A stretch of DNA of 39,128 nt from Olavius sp. associated proteobacterium Delta 1 (GTDB lineage: Bacteria; Desulfobacterota; Desulfobacteria; Desulfobacterales; JAFDCJ01): contig CACVKW010000622.1 of NCBI GenBank assembly GCA_902749685.1, positions 1 to 39,128 on the forward strand, written 5' to 3'. This document shows, in pieces, positions 1 through 12,000 of this stretch. The translations under genes were made by a program, and so were the position numbers. Positions within the stretch are counted from its first letter, which is position 1. Each line of letters starts with the position of its first letter. The notes under the pieces were generated by a model. The model ran no database searches, was not told where the DNA came from, and saw nothing but the letters and a program-made list of their open reading frames with translations.

Positions 1-150
1 GTTCGAAACCGGATTGCGATTGAATTGGTAAAGGGGCGTGGGGTTGCGTTAGCCGAAGTTGCCAGGCGGGTGGGAGTTTCGACATCGGCCATATCAAAAT
101 CAACAACGTCCCTTATATTTTCTTATAAGCAGAAGAATATTCTCTTTTAA
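1..150 (+). pseudogene. C-terminal end of REP-associated (IS200-like) transposase, partial
   Basis: The first 49 codons are open from the window edge to a TAA at 148-150. The peptide contains a helix-turn-helix segment, AEVARRVGVSTSAISKS, typical of the C-terminal DNA-binding tail of REP-associated tyrosine (Y1) transposases. The catalytic HUH/Y1 domain would lie upstream of the window, so it cannot be said whether the gene is intact. After SAISKS the sequence becomes AT-rich and unlike the family, so the end may be degenerate. A second remnant of the same kind of gene lies at 2545-2721 on the opposite strand. Confidence 0.5.
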
Positions 151-550
151 TTTTAATATATAGCGCCCATTATTGGACCTCTTAATGCAGACCGACTCTG
201 TCGCAAAGACCGACTGCAAATAAGTGCTAACATATTCTATTCCGCCAGCCTATGCCCCAAAGACAGCCTCAGTCTATCTCCAAGGACGTACTGCTTTTTT
301 TGTTGACATGCCGCCATGTGACATTACCATCTGCTTGTGCGACGGACAAAAAATATTTTCCGAGTTTCCGTTGTTTCTGCACGTTCCTATAACCTACTGC
401 TCACCGGCGAAGTGCCTAATGTTCAGGATTCTTTCATCGCACGACCTAATTTTTGCACGCAATTCTAACAGACAATGAATCAGATGGTAGGCCTGAAATT
501 TATTCTAGATCCAATAAGGAAAGCAGAAGTTTATAGAGGAGGTTTGATTT
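151..550. other. Intergenic region upstream of the amylase
   Basis: No convincing gene. The short open frames here lack a ribosome binding site and recognisable protein features. A 9-bp direct repeat, AGACCGACT, occurs at 189-197 and 207-215 (18-bp period, nearly two helical turns), which could be an operator. A strong ribosome binding site (GAGGAGG) sits at about 536-542, ahead of the amylase ATG at 551. Confidence 0.5.
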
Positions 551-2440
551 ATGATACATTTTTACCGAATGACAAAATGTCTAGCCTTCGTACTTGCAAT
601 TTTAATTGTCACATTGCATGGATCGCCGCATGTCTATGGCCAGGATGGCGTCATGATGCAATATTTCCACTGGTATTATCCGGGGGGCGGCGTTCTATGG
701 GATGAAGTTGCCGGTCGAGCGGATGAATTGGCCGCCGCCGGGATCACCGCCCTATGGCTGCCGCCCGCTTACAAGGGATCCTCACCGAACGATGTCGGAT
801 ACGGCGTGTACGATCTTTACGATCTTGGCGAGTTCAAACAAAAAGAGACGGTGCCTACCAAATACGGGACTAAAAGCCAGTATTTAAAAGCGATAGCTGC
901 GGCTCACGCCGCCGGGGTTCAAATTTATGGAGACGTCGTCTTCAACCATAAAATGGGGGCGGATTTTAAAGAACGGGTGAAGTCCGTTCGAATCGACCGT
1001 GATAATCGCAATCATGAATATGGCGGTGATGTCTGGATCGATGCGTGGACAGGATTCGATTTTTCCGCCAGAGGCGATAAATATTCGTCCTTCAAATGGC
1101 GCTGGTACCATTTTGACGGCACCGACTGGGCGAATAACCTGAGGGAGGCGGGAACCATCTATCAGTTCCGTGGAATTGGAAAAGCCTGGGATTGGGAAGT
1201 GGATACGGAAAATCACAATTACGACTACTTAATGGGAGCTGATCTGGACTTCGGTCATCCCGAGGTGCGCGAAGAACTCAAGCGCTGGGGCCGATGGGCC
1301 GTTTCCCAAACGAGTATTGATGGATTCCGCATCGATGCGGTCAAGCATATTCAGTATGACTTCTTTAAGGAATGGCTGGATGACGTACGTTCCGCCGCCG
1401 GTCGGCAACTTTTTGCGGTGGGCGAATTCTGGAGCGGCAACATTGACAAGCTGCATAATTACATTGCCAAAACCGGGGGCCAAATGTCGTTGTTCGACGC
1501 GCCGCTGCATTACAACTTCCACGCAGCATCGAAAGCCGGCGGGCATTTCGACATGAGTAAATTGATGGATAATACGCTGATGAAAGAACGGCCGGCATTG
1601 GCCGTCACGCTGGTGGAAAACCACGACACCCAGCCCTGTCAGGCATTGGAATCGCCGGTTGAGGACTGGTTCAAATCGTTGGCCTATGCCTTTATCCTCT
1701 TGAGAGAAGAAGGCTATCCGAACCTTTTTTACGCCGACTACTTTGGGGCGAAATACATTTCCTCGGACAACAAATGCGGTGAAGCCGCCGGCGGTAAGGC
1801 GACCATCGAGATGGCCTCGCATCAGGCCATCATCGATAAACTCCTGGCGGCACGCAAGCAGTTTGCCCACGGGCCGCAAAAAAGCTACTTAAACCATTGG
1901 GATATCATCGGCTGGACCCGCCAGGGAAATACGACTCATCCCGGAACCATGGCCGTGATCATCAGCGACGGCCCGGAAGGTGCCAAGTGGATGGATACCG
2001 CCAAGCCGAACGCATCCTATACGGATATAGCCGGTCATCGCAGCGATACCGTTACAACGAACAAAGACGGGTGGGGAGAATTTCCGGTGAATGGCCGTTC
2101 GGTTTCCGTATGGGTCGAAAAAACCGGTGACGGCAGTGCGACGGAAAATGTCAATGTGGCATTTACCTGTCAAAACGCTGAGACGGTGTGGGGGCAAAAT
2201 GTCTACGTCGTCGGAAGCATTGCCGAACTGGGTGAATGGGATACGGATAAAGCCAGAATTCTCGATTCAAAAAACTACCCGGATTGGGAAAACACCATCC
2301 CTGACTTGCCCGCAGATACGCATATCGAATGGAAGTGCCTTAAAAAAGACGGCGCCGGCAATGTCGAATGGCAATCCGGCGGTAACCACAAATTCACAAC
2401 GCCACGCAGCGGGACGGGCAATGCATCCGCTTCATTTTAA
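551..2440 (+). CDS. Secreted alpha-amylase (GH13) with C-terminal CBM20 starch-binding domain
   Basis: This 629-residue enzyme should hydrolyse internal alpha-1,4 bonds of starch or glycogen. Residues 1 to about 30 form a signal peptide (hydrophobic stretch LAFVLAILIVTLHG, then a VYG-Q-type cleavage site), so it is exported. The GH13 barrel begins at once with MMQYFHWYYPGGG and the ALWLPPAYKG strand. The catalytic set is visible: nucleophile D262 in GFRIDAVKH, acid/base E292 in VGEFWSG, and D359 in VENHDTQ. Overall it resembles the bacterial liquefying amylase group. Residues about 533-629 form a CBM20-like module (VYVVGSIAELGEWD, then IEWKCLKKDG). The start follows a GAGGAGG site. It appears monocistronic and is flanked by transposase scars on both sides. 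Confidence 0.95.
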   Translation: MIHFYRMTKCLAFVLAILIVTLHGSPHVYGQDGVMMQYFHWYYPGGGVLWDEVAGRADELAAAGITALWLPPAYKGSSPNDVGYGVYDLYDLGEFKQKETVPTKYGTKSQYLKAIAAAHAAGVQIYGDVVFNHKMGADFKERVKSVRIDRDNRNHEYGGDVWIDAWTGFDFSARGDKYSSFKWRWYHFDGTDWANNLREAGTIYQFRGIGKAWDWEVDTENHNYDYLMGADLDFGHPEVREELKRWGRWAVSQTSIDGFRIDAVKHIQYDFFKEWLDDVRSAAGRQLFAVGEFWSGNIDKLHNYIAKTGGQMSLFDAPLHYNFHAASKAGGHFDMSKLMDNTLMKERPALAVTLVENHDTQPCQALESPVEDWFKSLAYAFILLREEGYPNLFYADYFGAKYISSDNKCGEAAGGKATIEMASHQAIIDKLLAARKQFAHGPQKSYLNHWDIIGWTRQGNTTHPGTMAVIISDGPEGAKWMDTAKPNASYTDIAGHRSDTVTTNKDGWGEFPVNGRSVSVWVEKTGDGSATENVNVAFTCQNAETVWGQNVYVVGSIAELGEWDTDKARILDSKNYPDWENTIPDLPADTHIEWKCLKKDGAGNVEWQSGGNHKFTTPRSGTGNASASF

Positions 2441-2452
2441 GCAGAAATCGCC

Positions 2453-2545
2453 CTAGCGTTTTTGCCATTTCGGCGCCTGCATTTCCATCATGGCCGTGAT
2501 GCCTTCCTGGAAATCTTCGATCCGTAAGAATGAAAATCCCGGTGT
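2453..2545 (-). pseudogene. Remnant of the C-terminus of an enoyl-CoA hydratase/isomerase-family protein
   Basis: Read on the minus strand, about 30 codons ending in TAG (2453-2455) translate to a peptide containing LRIEDFQEGITAMMEMQ and ending APKWQKR. This matches the characteristic end of crotonase-family proteins (EDFxEGxxAxxEKRxPxWxxR). Nothing upstream continues the frame: within about 150 bp it runs into a stop and into a transposase remnant in another frame. It is therefore a fragment left by a rearrangement, not a gene. Confidence 0.6.
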
Positions 2546-2721
2546 CAAACCTTCAATGGTGATTTGATGTGACGGTATTTTCTTTGTAACTGCTTATCGT
2601 CGTTGAGTATTCTATTTACCACACTTACCCGCTGACTTACAGCAGAATAGGTTAGTCCGAATTTTTCGCCTATATGCCGATTGGTAGCCACTCCTAACTG
2701 CCAGGCAATATAGGAAAGGGG
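2545..2721 (-). pseudogene. Remnant of REP-associated transposase C-terminal domain
   Basis: A minus-strand frame of about 58 codons ends at a TGA (2545-2547). It encodes an HTH-like tail with IAWQLGVATNRHIGEKFG, then LTYSAVSQRVSVVNRIL, then QLQRKYRHIK. This pattern (variable-Leu-Gly-xx-Thr-Asn-xx-Ile-Gly, Ala-Val-Ser-xx-Val) is typical of the DnaA-like helix-turn-helix at the C-terminus of IS200-like REP transposases in deltaproteobacterial genomes. The catalytic domain is missing. The fragment abuts the enoyl-CoA hydratase remnant, so the two probably mark one insertion and later deletion. Confidence 0.6.
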
Positions 2722-2893
2722 TCAAGCCTGCTCTTGGCTCTTATTGTTTTAATACAAGAGTCAAAAGCAGACGTTACCTCGGTGGCTCGGTGGCCCGGCC
2801 CAATCGACAATGCTGCTAAAAGTCCAGCTCCACACCTCCAAATTAGCGCCTAATGTATCAAGCTAACCGTAATAATGACGCTTAAAAAAACGA

Positions 2894-2923
2894 TTGACCA
2901 AACAGTTGCCGCTTTATTATAAA
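2894..2923 (+). promoter_or_regulatory. Candidate sigma70-type promoter for the giant protease gene
   Basis: TTGACC at 2894-2899 and TATAAA at 2918-2923 are 18 bp apart. The transcript would have a leader of about 140 nt before the chosen ATG at 3073. The rest of the gap between 2722 and 2893 shows no gene. Confidence 0.4.
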
Positions 2924-3072
2924 CTGATTGTTTGATTTCTCCTCGTATGACACTATATCGTTTGTTACAAAAATATAGTTTTTTTCTGAATAAACGGGTG
3001 TTTATCAGGCCGGAGGCGGCGCTGAAATTTAATTTGTCCTATGATAATAACCTGAATTTAGGACATAAACAA

Positions 3073-6000
3073 ATGAGCCGACGAACGCATAAAGCTTGGG
3101 AAAAGTGGTTGTTGATACTGGTCTGTGGTGGATTTTTCCTGTCCTTTGTGGTTTCCTTTGCCTCGGCCGCCTCCAAAGAGAATCTGCGTAACCGAAAAAA
3201 AGGAAAAAATAATTCACTTCGCCATGCCCAAAAAACGGCAGATAAAGCCGTTTTATTGGGTCTGGGCCCCCGAAATAAAATCAAGAAATTTCGGGAGATA
3301 AAGAACCTAAAAGCCGGCATTGTCTATAGGCGATATCGTCAATATTTCAGGGAGATACCGATATGGGGCGAGCATGTTTTGATAACTTCAAAAAACAATA
3401 TGACGCGCAAGACAAGAGGGCGAATCGTAAAAGGATTAATTCAAGACTTAAAGGATATAAAACCCGCCTTTGATTCTGGTACCGCCCTAAAATTGATGAA
3501 GAAAAAGAAAAAAATAGACTTAAGCCTTTCCGAAGCGCTGACATATAAAAACGAAAAAAACGAGCTCATCATTCACGTCGACGACGACGGCACGGCGCGG
3601 CTGGCCTATTTGGTGTCTTTTTTTGCGGATATCCCCCAGGGTGGTCAGCCGACCCGGCCGTATTATATCATTGACGCCAAAACAGGGAACATCCTGAAAT
3701 ACTGGGAAGGATTGACCCACGCCGAAGTGGGTACCGGCCCGGGCGGCAATCTAAAAACCGGGGAATATGAATACGGTACCGACTATGGGTACTTAGATGT
3801 GGAGGCCAATGGAACGACTTGCACCATGAATACCCCGAACGTTAAAACCGTCAGCCTCGACCATGGAACAACAGGATCGAACGCGTATTCTTATGCCTGT
3901 ACCCGCAACACATTCAAATATATAAACGGAGCCTATTCACCGGTTAATGACGCCCATTATTTCGGCGGGGTTGTTTATGACATGTATACGGACTGGTATG
4001 GGGTGCCGCCGTTGACATTTCAGCTCATGCTGCGCGTTCATTACGGCACGAATTATGAGAATGCCTTCTGGGATGGCTCAACAATGACGTTTGGTGATGG
4101 TTACACCCTGTTTTATCCCCTGGTCGGTTTGGATGTTGTCGCGCATGAAGTCAGCCACGGCTTTACGGAGCAGAATTCGGATCTGATCTACAGCGGCCAA
4201 TCCGGCGGCATTAGCGAGTCATTTTCCGATATTGCCGGTGAAGCGGCTGAATACTATCTGTACGGAACTGCTGATTTTGAGGCCGGCGCCCAAATCATCA
4301 AACAGCCCGATACCGCTTTTAGATACCTGTACGACCCGCCGCTTGACGGTAAGTCCATCGGACATGCCGCTGATTATTATGAGGGTATGGATGTCCATTA
4401 CAGCAGCGGTGTCTTTAATAAGGCCTTTTATATTCTGGCCACGACCAGCGGATGGAACCCTCGCAAGGCATTTGATGTATTTGTGCTTGCAAACCAAAAT
4501 TACTGGATTCCGAGTTCCGGTTTTGTTGATGCCGGCGCCGGATTGATCGATGCCGCCGAGGACCTGGGGTATTCATCCTACGATGTCTGGGCGGCGTTAG
4601 ACCAGGTGGGTGTAAGTTTGCCAAATCCGGCCTTGATTTTTCTTAGTCTTCCGGCCGGTGCAACTGAAGGGGATGTTGCCGTCTCCGCCACAGTGGAACT
4701 TTCGGCGATACCCGCTGCTGATACCGATGTGAATCTTGCGTCCGGCAATCCAGGCGAACTGCAGGTGCCGGCAAGTGTAACGGTCCTGGCAGGACAGTCA
4801 TCAGCCGAGTTTTTTATAACTGTTGTCGATGATACGGATCTGGATGGATCCCAGGCTGCAGAGATTTCCGCTGCAGCAGACGGATACAGTGCTGCCAACG
4901 AAAGCATCCTGGTACATGACAATGAAACCGCCACGTTGACAGTCGATGTGCCGGCATACGCAACCGAAGGCGACGACCTGCTGTCCGGTCAGGGGACCCT
5001 ATATGTCAGCTCCCCTGTAGACAGGGATGTTAACGTGTCGCTCACTATCGACGATACCAGTGAAGTTACCGTGCCGGAATTTGTAATTGTACCGGCCGGT
5101 CAAAGTTCGGCATCGTTTGATCTTGCCATAGCCGAGGATATTGAAATCGATGCAACCAGAACCGCCACCATAACCGCTTCGGTAACGGGCTGGTCTTCCG
5201 GCAGCGATACCATTGATGTTTTTGATAATGAAAATATGGATTTGGCAGTAACTGTGCCCCCAAACGCGAATGAAGGTGATGGTGTCACAGCCAATGCGGG
5301 AACGGTTTCCATATCCGGTACCTGGGCAACCGATTTAACCCTGGACCTGGTTTCGAACGATACCTCTGAAGTCATGGTCCCGGCGACCGTGACTATCAGG
5401 ACCGGACAGACGACCGGGATATTTGATGTAGCGATTATTGACGATTTGATAATTGATGGCAGCCAGACAGCAACCATTACTGCCTCTTCGGCCGGCTGGA
5501 ATTCAGGCAGCAGTTCCGTCATGGTCCGGGACAATGATCCCGGCATGCTCCGGTTCAATTCAAGCACATACACAGCTAACGAGGATGGGGGCAGTGTAGA
5601 TATTGTCGTAACGCGTTTCCCCAGCAGCGTCGGTACCCTAACCGTTGACTATGCCACCAGTGACGGTACGGCGAGCTCTGGAGCCGACTACACACCTTCA
5701 TCAGGAACTTTGACATTTGATGCCGGCGCAACCGAAAAGATAATAACGGTTCAAATCCTGGATGATACCCTGGCTGAAGAGAGCGAGACCGTCATTCTAA
5801 CGCTCAGCAACCCCGGTGGCGGGGGCACCCTTGGAAATCCGAATACGGCGACGCTCAGCATAACCGATGATGAGGGGGCTGAAATTGCCCTTCCGAAATA
5901 TCTTTATGATGGGGATAATTACCTTTGGGATATCCAGCGAGATGGAAGCATATGGTCTGGAACAATCGATGCATATGATGGCGGCCATGACTATAGCGGT

Positions 6001-9000
6001 TTTGCATCCTTTTCCAATGGACTGCTGGTTGGCGGCAGGGAGGTCATAATCGGTCCGGCCGTAATTTCCGGCCTTAAAATCACGCGCAGGATATATGTGC
6101 CGGATAATTACGCCTATGCGCGGTTTCTTGAAGTTATCCATAATCCCGGCCCAACCCCAATCGACATAACCGTGCCGATCCATACAGACCTGGGCTCTGA
6201 CTACACTACTGTAATTGTAAGCACCTCCAGCGGAGAGACCACATTTACAACCGATGATAACTGGATTGTTACAGATGACAGTGATGTTTTCAGAGATAAT
6301 ATCGTGATTACTTCAGATGACAGTGATGGTTCAGGAGATCCGACAATAGTCCATGTTATTGCCAACGACTACGGCAGTATCAGACCCTCCTGGGTTTCAG
6401 CCCCAACGGGATCGGTTTATTATAATCATGTTTTAACCGTTGGCGCGGGCGATACCCGGATCATCATGCATTTTGGGGCTCAAAATCCGAACCGGGCAAC
6501 TGCTTTGGCTAAAGCCGATCAGTTGATGCAACTGGAACTGGATGCCCTGGCGGGGTTATCGACAACCGAAATTAACCAAATTGCCAACTTTAAAATACCG
6601 AAAGTCATATCAGTCGAACTGCCGGAATTTGTTACTGAAGGTGATGGTGACCTGCTTGAAGCCGGAGTTGTCGGCGTCTCTAAACCACCGCCAAGCGACC
6701 TGGTGATTACGCTGTCATCGAGCAGCCCAACCGACTTGATGGTGCCCTCAGCCATTACGATTCCGGCCGGTCAGACAACGACTGCTTTCGATCTGACCGT
6801 TCCGGATGATGCCCTCCTTGATGGCGCCCGTACCGTCACGGTTACCGGCACGGCTGCGGGTTACTATTCAGGTTCAAACACTGTAAGTGTGCATGACAGT
6901 GAAATTGCGACTTTGGCGGTGGACCTGCCGGCATCCGCAATAGAAGGCGACGGGGTGCTTTCTGGACAAGGTTCGGTAACAGCCAGTTCGATAGTGGATT
7001 CCAGCGTCCTGGTTGGATTGAGTTCGGGTGATGAGGGCGAAGTTCGCGTCCCGGCAACAGTTTTGATCCCGGCCGGCCAGGATTCAGCCGCCTTTGACCT
7101 TGATATTATTGATGATGGCAAGATCGACGGTACCCAGACGGGCGTTATAACCGCAGCCGTCGGGGGATGGACTGCAGGCCGCAAAACCATCGACATCCAG
7201 GATAACGAAAGCCAGGTCTTAACCGTTATTGTTCCTGCAAAAGCTTTTGAGTGGCAAGGAGTATTAGCCGGCCAGGGATCGATTGAGATTCAGGGGACCT
7301 ATGCTTTGGACCTGGTGGTGGCTTTGTCTTCTGATGACACGTCCGAAGTGGTGGTTGCGGATACGGCCACGATTCCATCCGGGCAGACAACGGCCAGCTT
7401 TGACCTGACAATTATCGACGATGGTGTTCTTGACCGTGATCAGAATGTAACGATCGCGGCATCTGCTTCAGGGTGGGTCACCGGCTCCGACACGATCATG
7501 GTTGCGGAAGGCTATCGCAAGGGGACTGAATTCCGGGTTAACACCCATACCTTTATGTACCAAAGATATTCCTCGATAGCAAAACTTGAAAACGGCGGAT
7601 TCGTCGTTACCTGGGTATCATACGGCCAGGATGGCAGCGACGATGGCATATATGGCCAGATCTTTGACAGTTCCGGAGTGAAGGTCGGCGGCGAGTTTCC
7701 GGTCAATACATACACTGAGAATGCACAGTCACAGCCTTCAATGACCGGTCTTAAAGGCGGTGGATTAATTGTGGCCTGGGAATCCTATGATCAGGATGGC
7801 AGCAGCAGCGGCATTTATGGCCAGATCTTTGACAGTGCCGGAGCGAAGGTCGGCGTCGAGTTTCCGGTTAATACCTACACTGAGAAGGCGCAGTCACAGC
7901 CTTCGTTGGCCGGTCTTGAAGGCGGCGGTTTTGTCGTCACCTGGGAATCATACGAACAGGATGGCAGTTGGGAGGGCATCTATGGCCAGATCTTTAACGG
8001 TACCGGCGTCAAAATTGGGAGTGAGTTTCCGATCAATACGTACACCGCCAGTCGACAGTCACATTCTTCGGCGGCCGGTCTTAAAGGCGGCGGGTTCGTC
8101 GTCACCTGGGAGTCATTCAGGCAGGATGGCTCGGGCAATGGCATCTTTGGCCAGATCTTTGATATTACCGGCGTTAAAGTGGGCAGCGAGTTTCCGGTCA
8201 ATACCTACGTTGTGGGCATGCAGTCATATCCTTCGGTGGCCGGTCTTGAAGGCGGCGGGTTCGTCGTCACCTGGGCATCATACGACCTGGACGGCCGCGG
8301 CGCTGACCTCTTCGGCCAGATCTTTGACAGTTCCGGGGTTAAAACGGGCAGCGAGTTTCCGGTCAATACCCACATGCCGTACAGCCAATCGAAGTCTGCG
8401 GTGGCCGGGCTTAATGGCGGCGGGTTTATTGTGACATGGGAATCATTCATGCAGGATGGCAGTGGTGACGGCATTTTTGGCCAGATTTTCGACAGCAATG
8501 GAGCTTTTGTCAGCAGCGAGTTTTCCATCAATACCTTCACTCCGTATTATCAATCACTCCCGGCGGTAACCGGACTTAAAAACGGCGAATTTGTCGTGAC
8601 CTGGGAATCATACGGCCAGGATGGATACGCTCAAGGTATTTACGGGCAAATGTTCGTTACCGATTTTATTGTGATAACCATACCTGCGAGCGTTACCGAG
8701 GGTGATGGTGTGTTAAGCGGCGAGGGTTCCATGCGAGTGGCTCGGGTACCCGTCAATGATCTTGTCGTTCAGCTTACATCGAGCGACCCCTCGAAACTGG
8801 ACGTCCCGGTTACGGTCACCATTTTGGCGGGTCACACATCCCAGTCGTTTGACTTAACAATTGGCGATGACGATCTGCTGGATGGCTCTCAAACGGTTAT
8901 CGTATCGAGCACCTCGGATGATTATCCCTCCAGCTTGACCTCGTCGATGGTCAATGACGATGAAACCGCCGGACTAATCGTTACAATACCTGAAACAGCA

Positions 9001-12000
9001 AAAGAGGGCGACGGTGTTTTAGTCGGCCGGGGAACTGTTACAGTAGGCGCGGTAGTAGATCGCGACGTTTCGATAAAACTGCTGTCAAATGATGTTTCCG
9101 AAGTCTGGGTGGTATCTGCGGTTACGATTCCAGCCGGTCAAACCACGGCTGGCTTTGACCTGATAATTGTGGATGATGCTAAGATTGATGGAACCCGGAC
9201 CGCCACCATTACAGCCTCCGTACCCGGCTGGACCTCGGGAAATGACGCCATATACGTGTTAGATAACGATGCTTTTTTAGCGCTCGATGTCCCACCTGTG
9301 GCAAAAGAGGATGAAGGTGAGCTGATTAACGCGGGCACCATAACGATCATAGCCGCATTAGGCGCGGATCTGATCATTGATTTATCCTCAAATGACACTT
9401 CCGAAGTAACAATACCGGCAACCGTAACAATACCAGCCGGCGCAACGTCAGTCTCATTTGATGTGACAATCATTGATGATACCGCAATTGACGGAGTCCA
9501 AACGGCAACCATTACGGGGACGGCCGCCGGATTTACTTCCGGCACGGATGATATTGAGGTTATCGACAATGATGAAGATAACGAAATACCGGCCTGGACC
9601 ACCTATCAGGGCAACCCGTCTCATAGCGGTTATGTCCCGCTTTCACTCGATCCACAAAGTTTCACCGAGCGCTGGGTTAAGACCTTGAGTACAAGGGCAT
9701 TAAACCCGGTTGCAGCGGCTGACGGCCGTGTACTTGTCAGCCCGCGGAGTTACTATTATGATCCACAACTGTTTGTGCTCAGTGCCGCCAATGGTGAAAT
9801 TGCATGGCAAAAAGATTTTGATGCCGTCTACTCGGTGAACCCGCCCGCTTATGATGACGGTATTGTGTATGTTCAAATAGGCGAAGAGTTTGCACGTCGG
9901 ACCCCCCCTTATCTCCAGGCTTATAATGTTGCTAACGGCAATTTAATTTTTCAGAGCCCTTTTGACGCTCAATCGGAAATTAATTATGCTCCCACGATAT
10001 ATAACGGCAATGTTTATGTAAATGGGGGGGATTACGGCGGCGCTTATAGCTTTGACGGGTGGACCGGGGAGCAGTTATGGTTTGTGAGGCTAAATCAATA
10101 TGATGAGTGGACGCCGGCTGTAAATGAAGAATTTGTGTTTGCGTATACCGGCGAATACTCTCCTGAATTGACTGTTATCAACCGGCAGAGCGGAGTCACG
10201 GCATTCAGCATCCCTGACCCCAACTTTGACTGGAATGGCTGGAGTATGAACCTGGCTCCTGTGCTTGGCTCAGAAAACAACGTAATTGTTATTCAGGCTG
10301 ATCGGTTAATCAGCTTTGACCTTGGCACACGGACAATCGGCTGGGAGATCCAGGAAAGTTTTAAGGGTCAGCCGAGCGTGGCCAATGGGCGCATATACGC
10401 CATATCTGCCGGCGCCTTGAGTGTCAGGAACGAATCTACCGGGGCTCCTCTCTGGTCATGGTCACCACCGAGCGGGAGTCTTCGCGGCACCATGATCGCT
10501 ACCGACAGCCATATATTTGTCGGCACGGATGCTGCAACTTATGCGATTGACCTGAATACCCAGACCCAAGTCTGGAGTTATCCTGCCGGCGGTAAACTGG
10601 CGCTAAGCGAAGGTCTCCTATTCATCGCCACGGAATCGGGCACCCTGGTTGCAATAACCGTAGGCATTGATTTCGATAAAGACGGAATAGCGGACCACAT
10701 AGAAGTAACAACCTGCACCGATCCCAATGATGCCGACACCGATAACGACGGAATCAGCGACGGTGCTGAAGATGCCAATCAGAACGGTGTCGGAGATCCG
10801 GGTGAAACCGATCCTTGTGATGAAGATACTGATAACGATGATTTACCCGACGATTGGGAAATCGATAACGGACTTGATCCTTTGGACAGCACCGGGGTGA
10901 ATGGCAAAGACGGAGATCTCGACTCTGACGGATTGACCAATTACGAGGAATACCTTTTGGGGTCCAGCCCTGATAATAATGCCGACCCCCAACCAAGCCC
11001 CCCGGTAATCATAGAAGCTATTCCGCATCAGGGTGCCGGTATCGGCCCGGACACGACCCGAGTGCCTAACAATGCATCCTTTGCCGTTTATATTGAAGAT
11101 GCGGACGGAATAGATGTTACCGATCCATCCAGCATCTCTTTTAGCATTGACGATGGGGAATCGGTCTATGGTGTAGATCTGGATAATACCCTGGAGGTTA
11201 GTCTGTGGGTTATAAAATTAGATCCAAACGAGGACGACACTGCCGTGACACGGCTTTGGGCTGTGTACCACCGGGCAGAAGACGATGCCCGCGCAAATTC
11301 TTATCTTTATGATTACGATATCAATGTCTTGGTGAGCGTCAAAGATAGAAGACAGGATTGGATGATTCCAACGAGCTTTGATTTTAAGATTGAAACGGAA
11401 ATCGAACACAATGATGCCGAGGATAATTCACCTGGCTATGTTCAATTCATCCCGGAAGACACCGATTATGATGCCGGTATTGAAATCACCGGTGGCGACT
11501 TGGCTGGCGCCAAGATCTACTATAACAGCAGTGAACCGGTGCAACCGGTTGTCGGTCCGATCAATGAGCTTCCCTCCATTGACCTAACCGATGTCAACGC
11601 GGTCGGCGTGCCGATGAATCTTCAGCCGCCGGCCGTCTTTTCAACACCGGTGAAGCTCTTTATCCCGGTAGCGGGAGAAACATATGTCGGCAACCTGAGC
11701 ATATACTTCTATAACGGTGTGGACTGGGTGATGGCCTGTGATGCCGCCGGCAATGTTACTGCCGGTGGAGACGGTTGGATGGTTCCGGGTTCGCGAGTAA
11801 ACCATAATGATGAATTTCCAGCGGCCATTGAGATTCAGGTCTATCACTTTTCAGCAGTACAGGCGGGAACTTCTGGGTCAGATAGCAGCGGTACTAGCGG
11901 CAGCAGCAGTGCCAGCAGCAGCGGGGGCGGGGGCGGAGGAGGGGGCTGTTTTATCGCAACTGCGGCACACGCTTCACCTTTCGAGCCTCATGTCCGGTTG

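Noticed and set aside
302..330. TTGACA/TACCAT as an amylase promoter
   Set aside because: Poor -10 match with a leader of over 200 nt and nothing else in support.
224..478. An 84-codon open frame before the amylase
   Set aside because: No ribosome binding site, no domain, and it lies in AT-rich promoter-like DNA.
7769..8434. A 221-codon alternative frame within the giant protease gene, plus several antisense frames there
   Set aside because: They arise from the seven 165-bp coding repeats, which keep alternative frames open in step. The main frame has clear domains.
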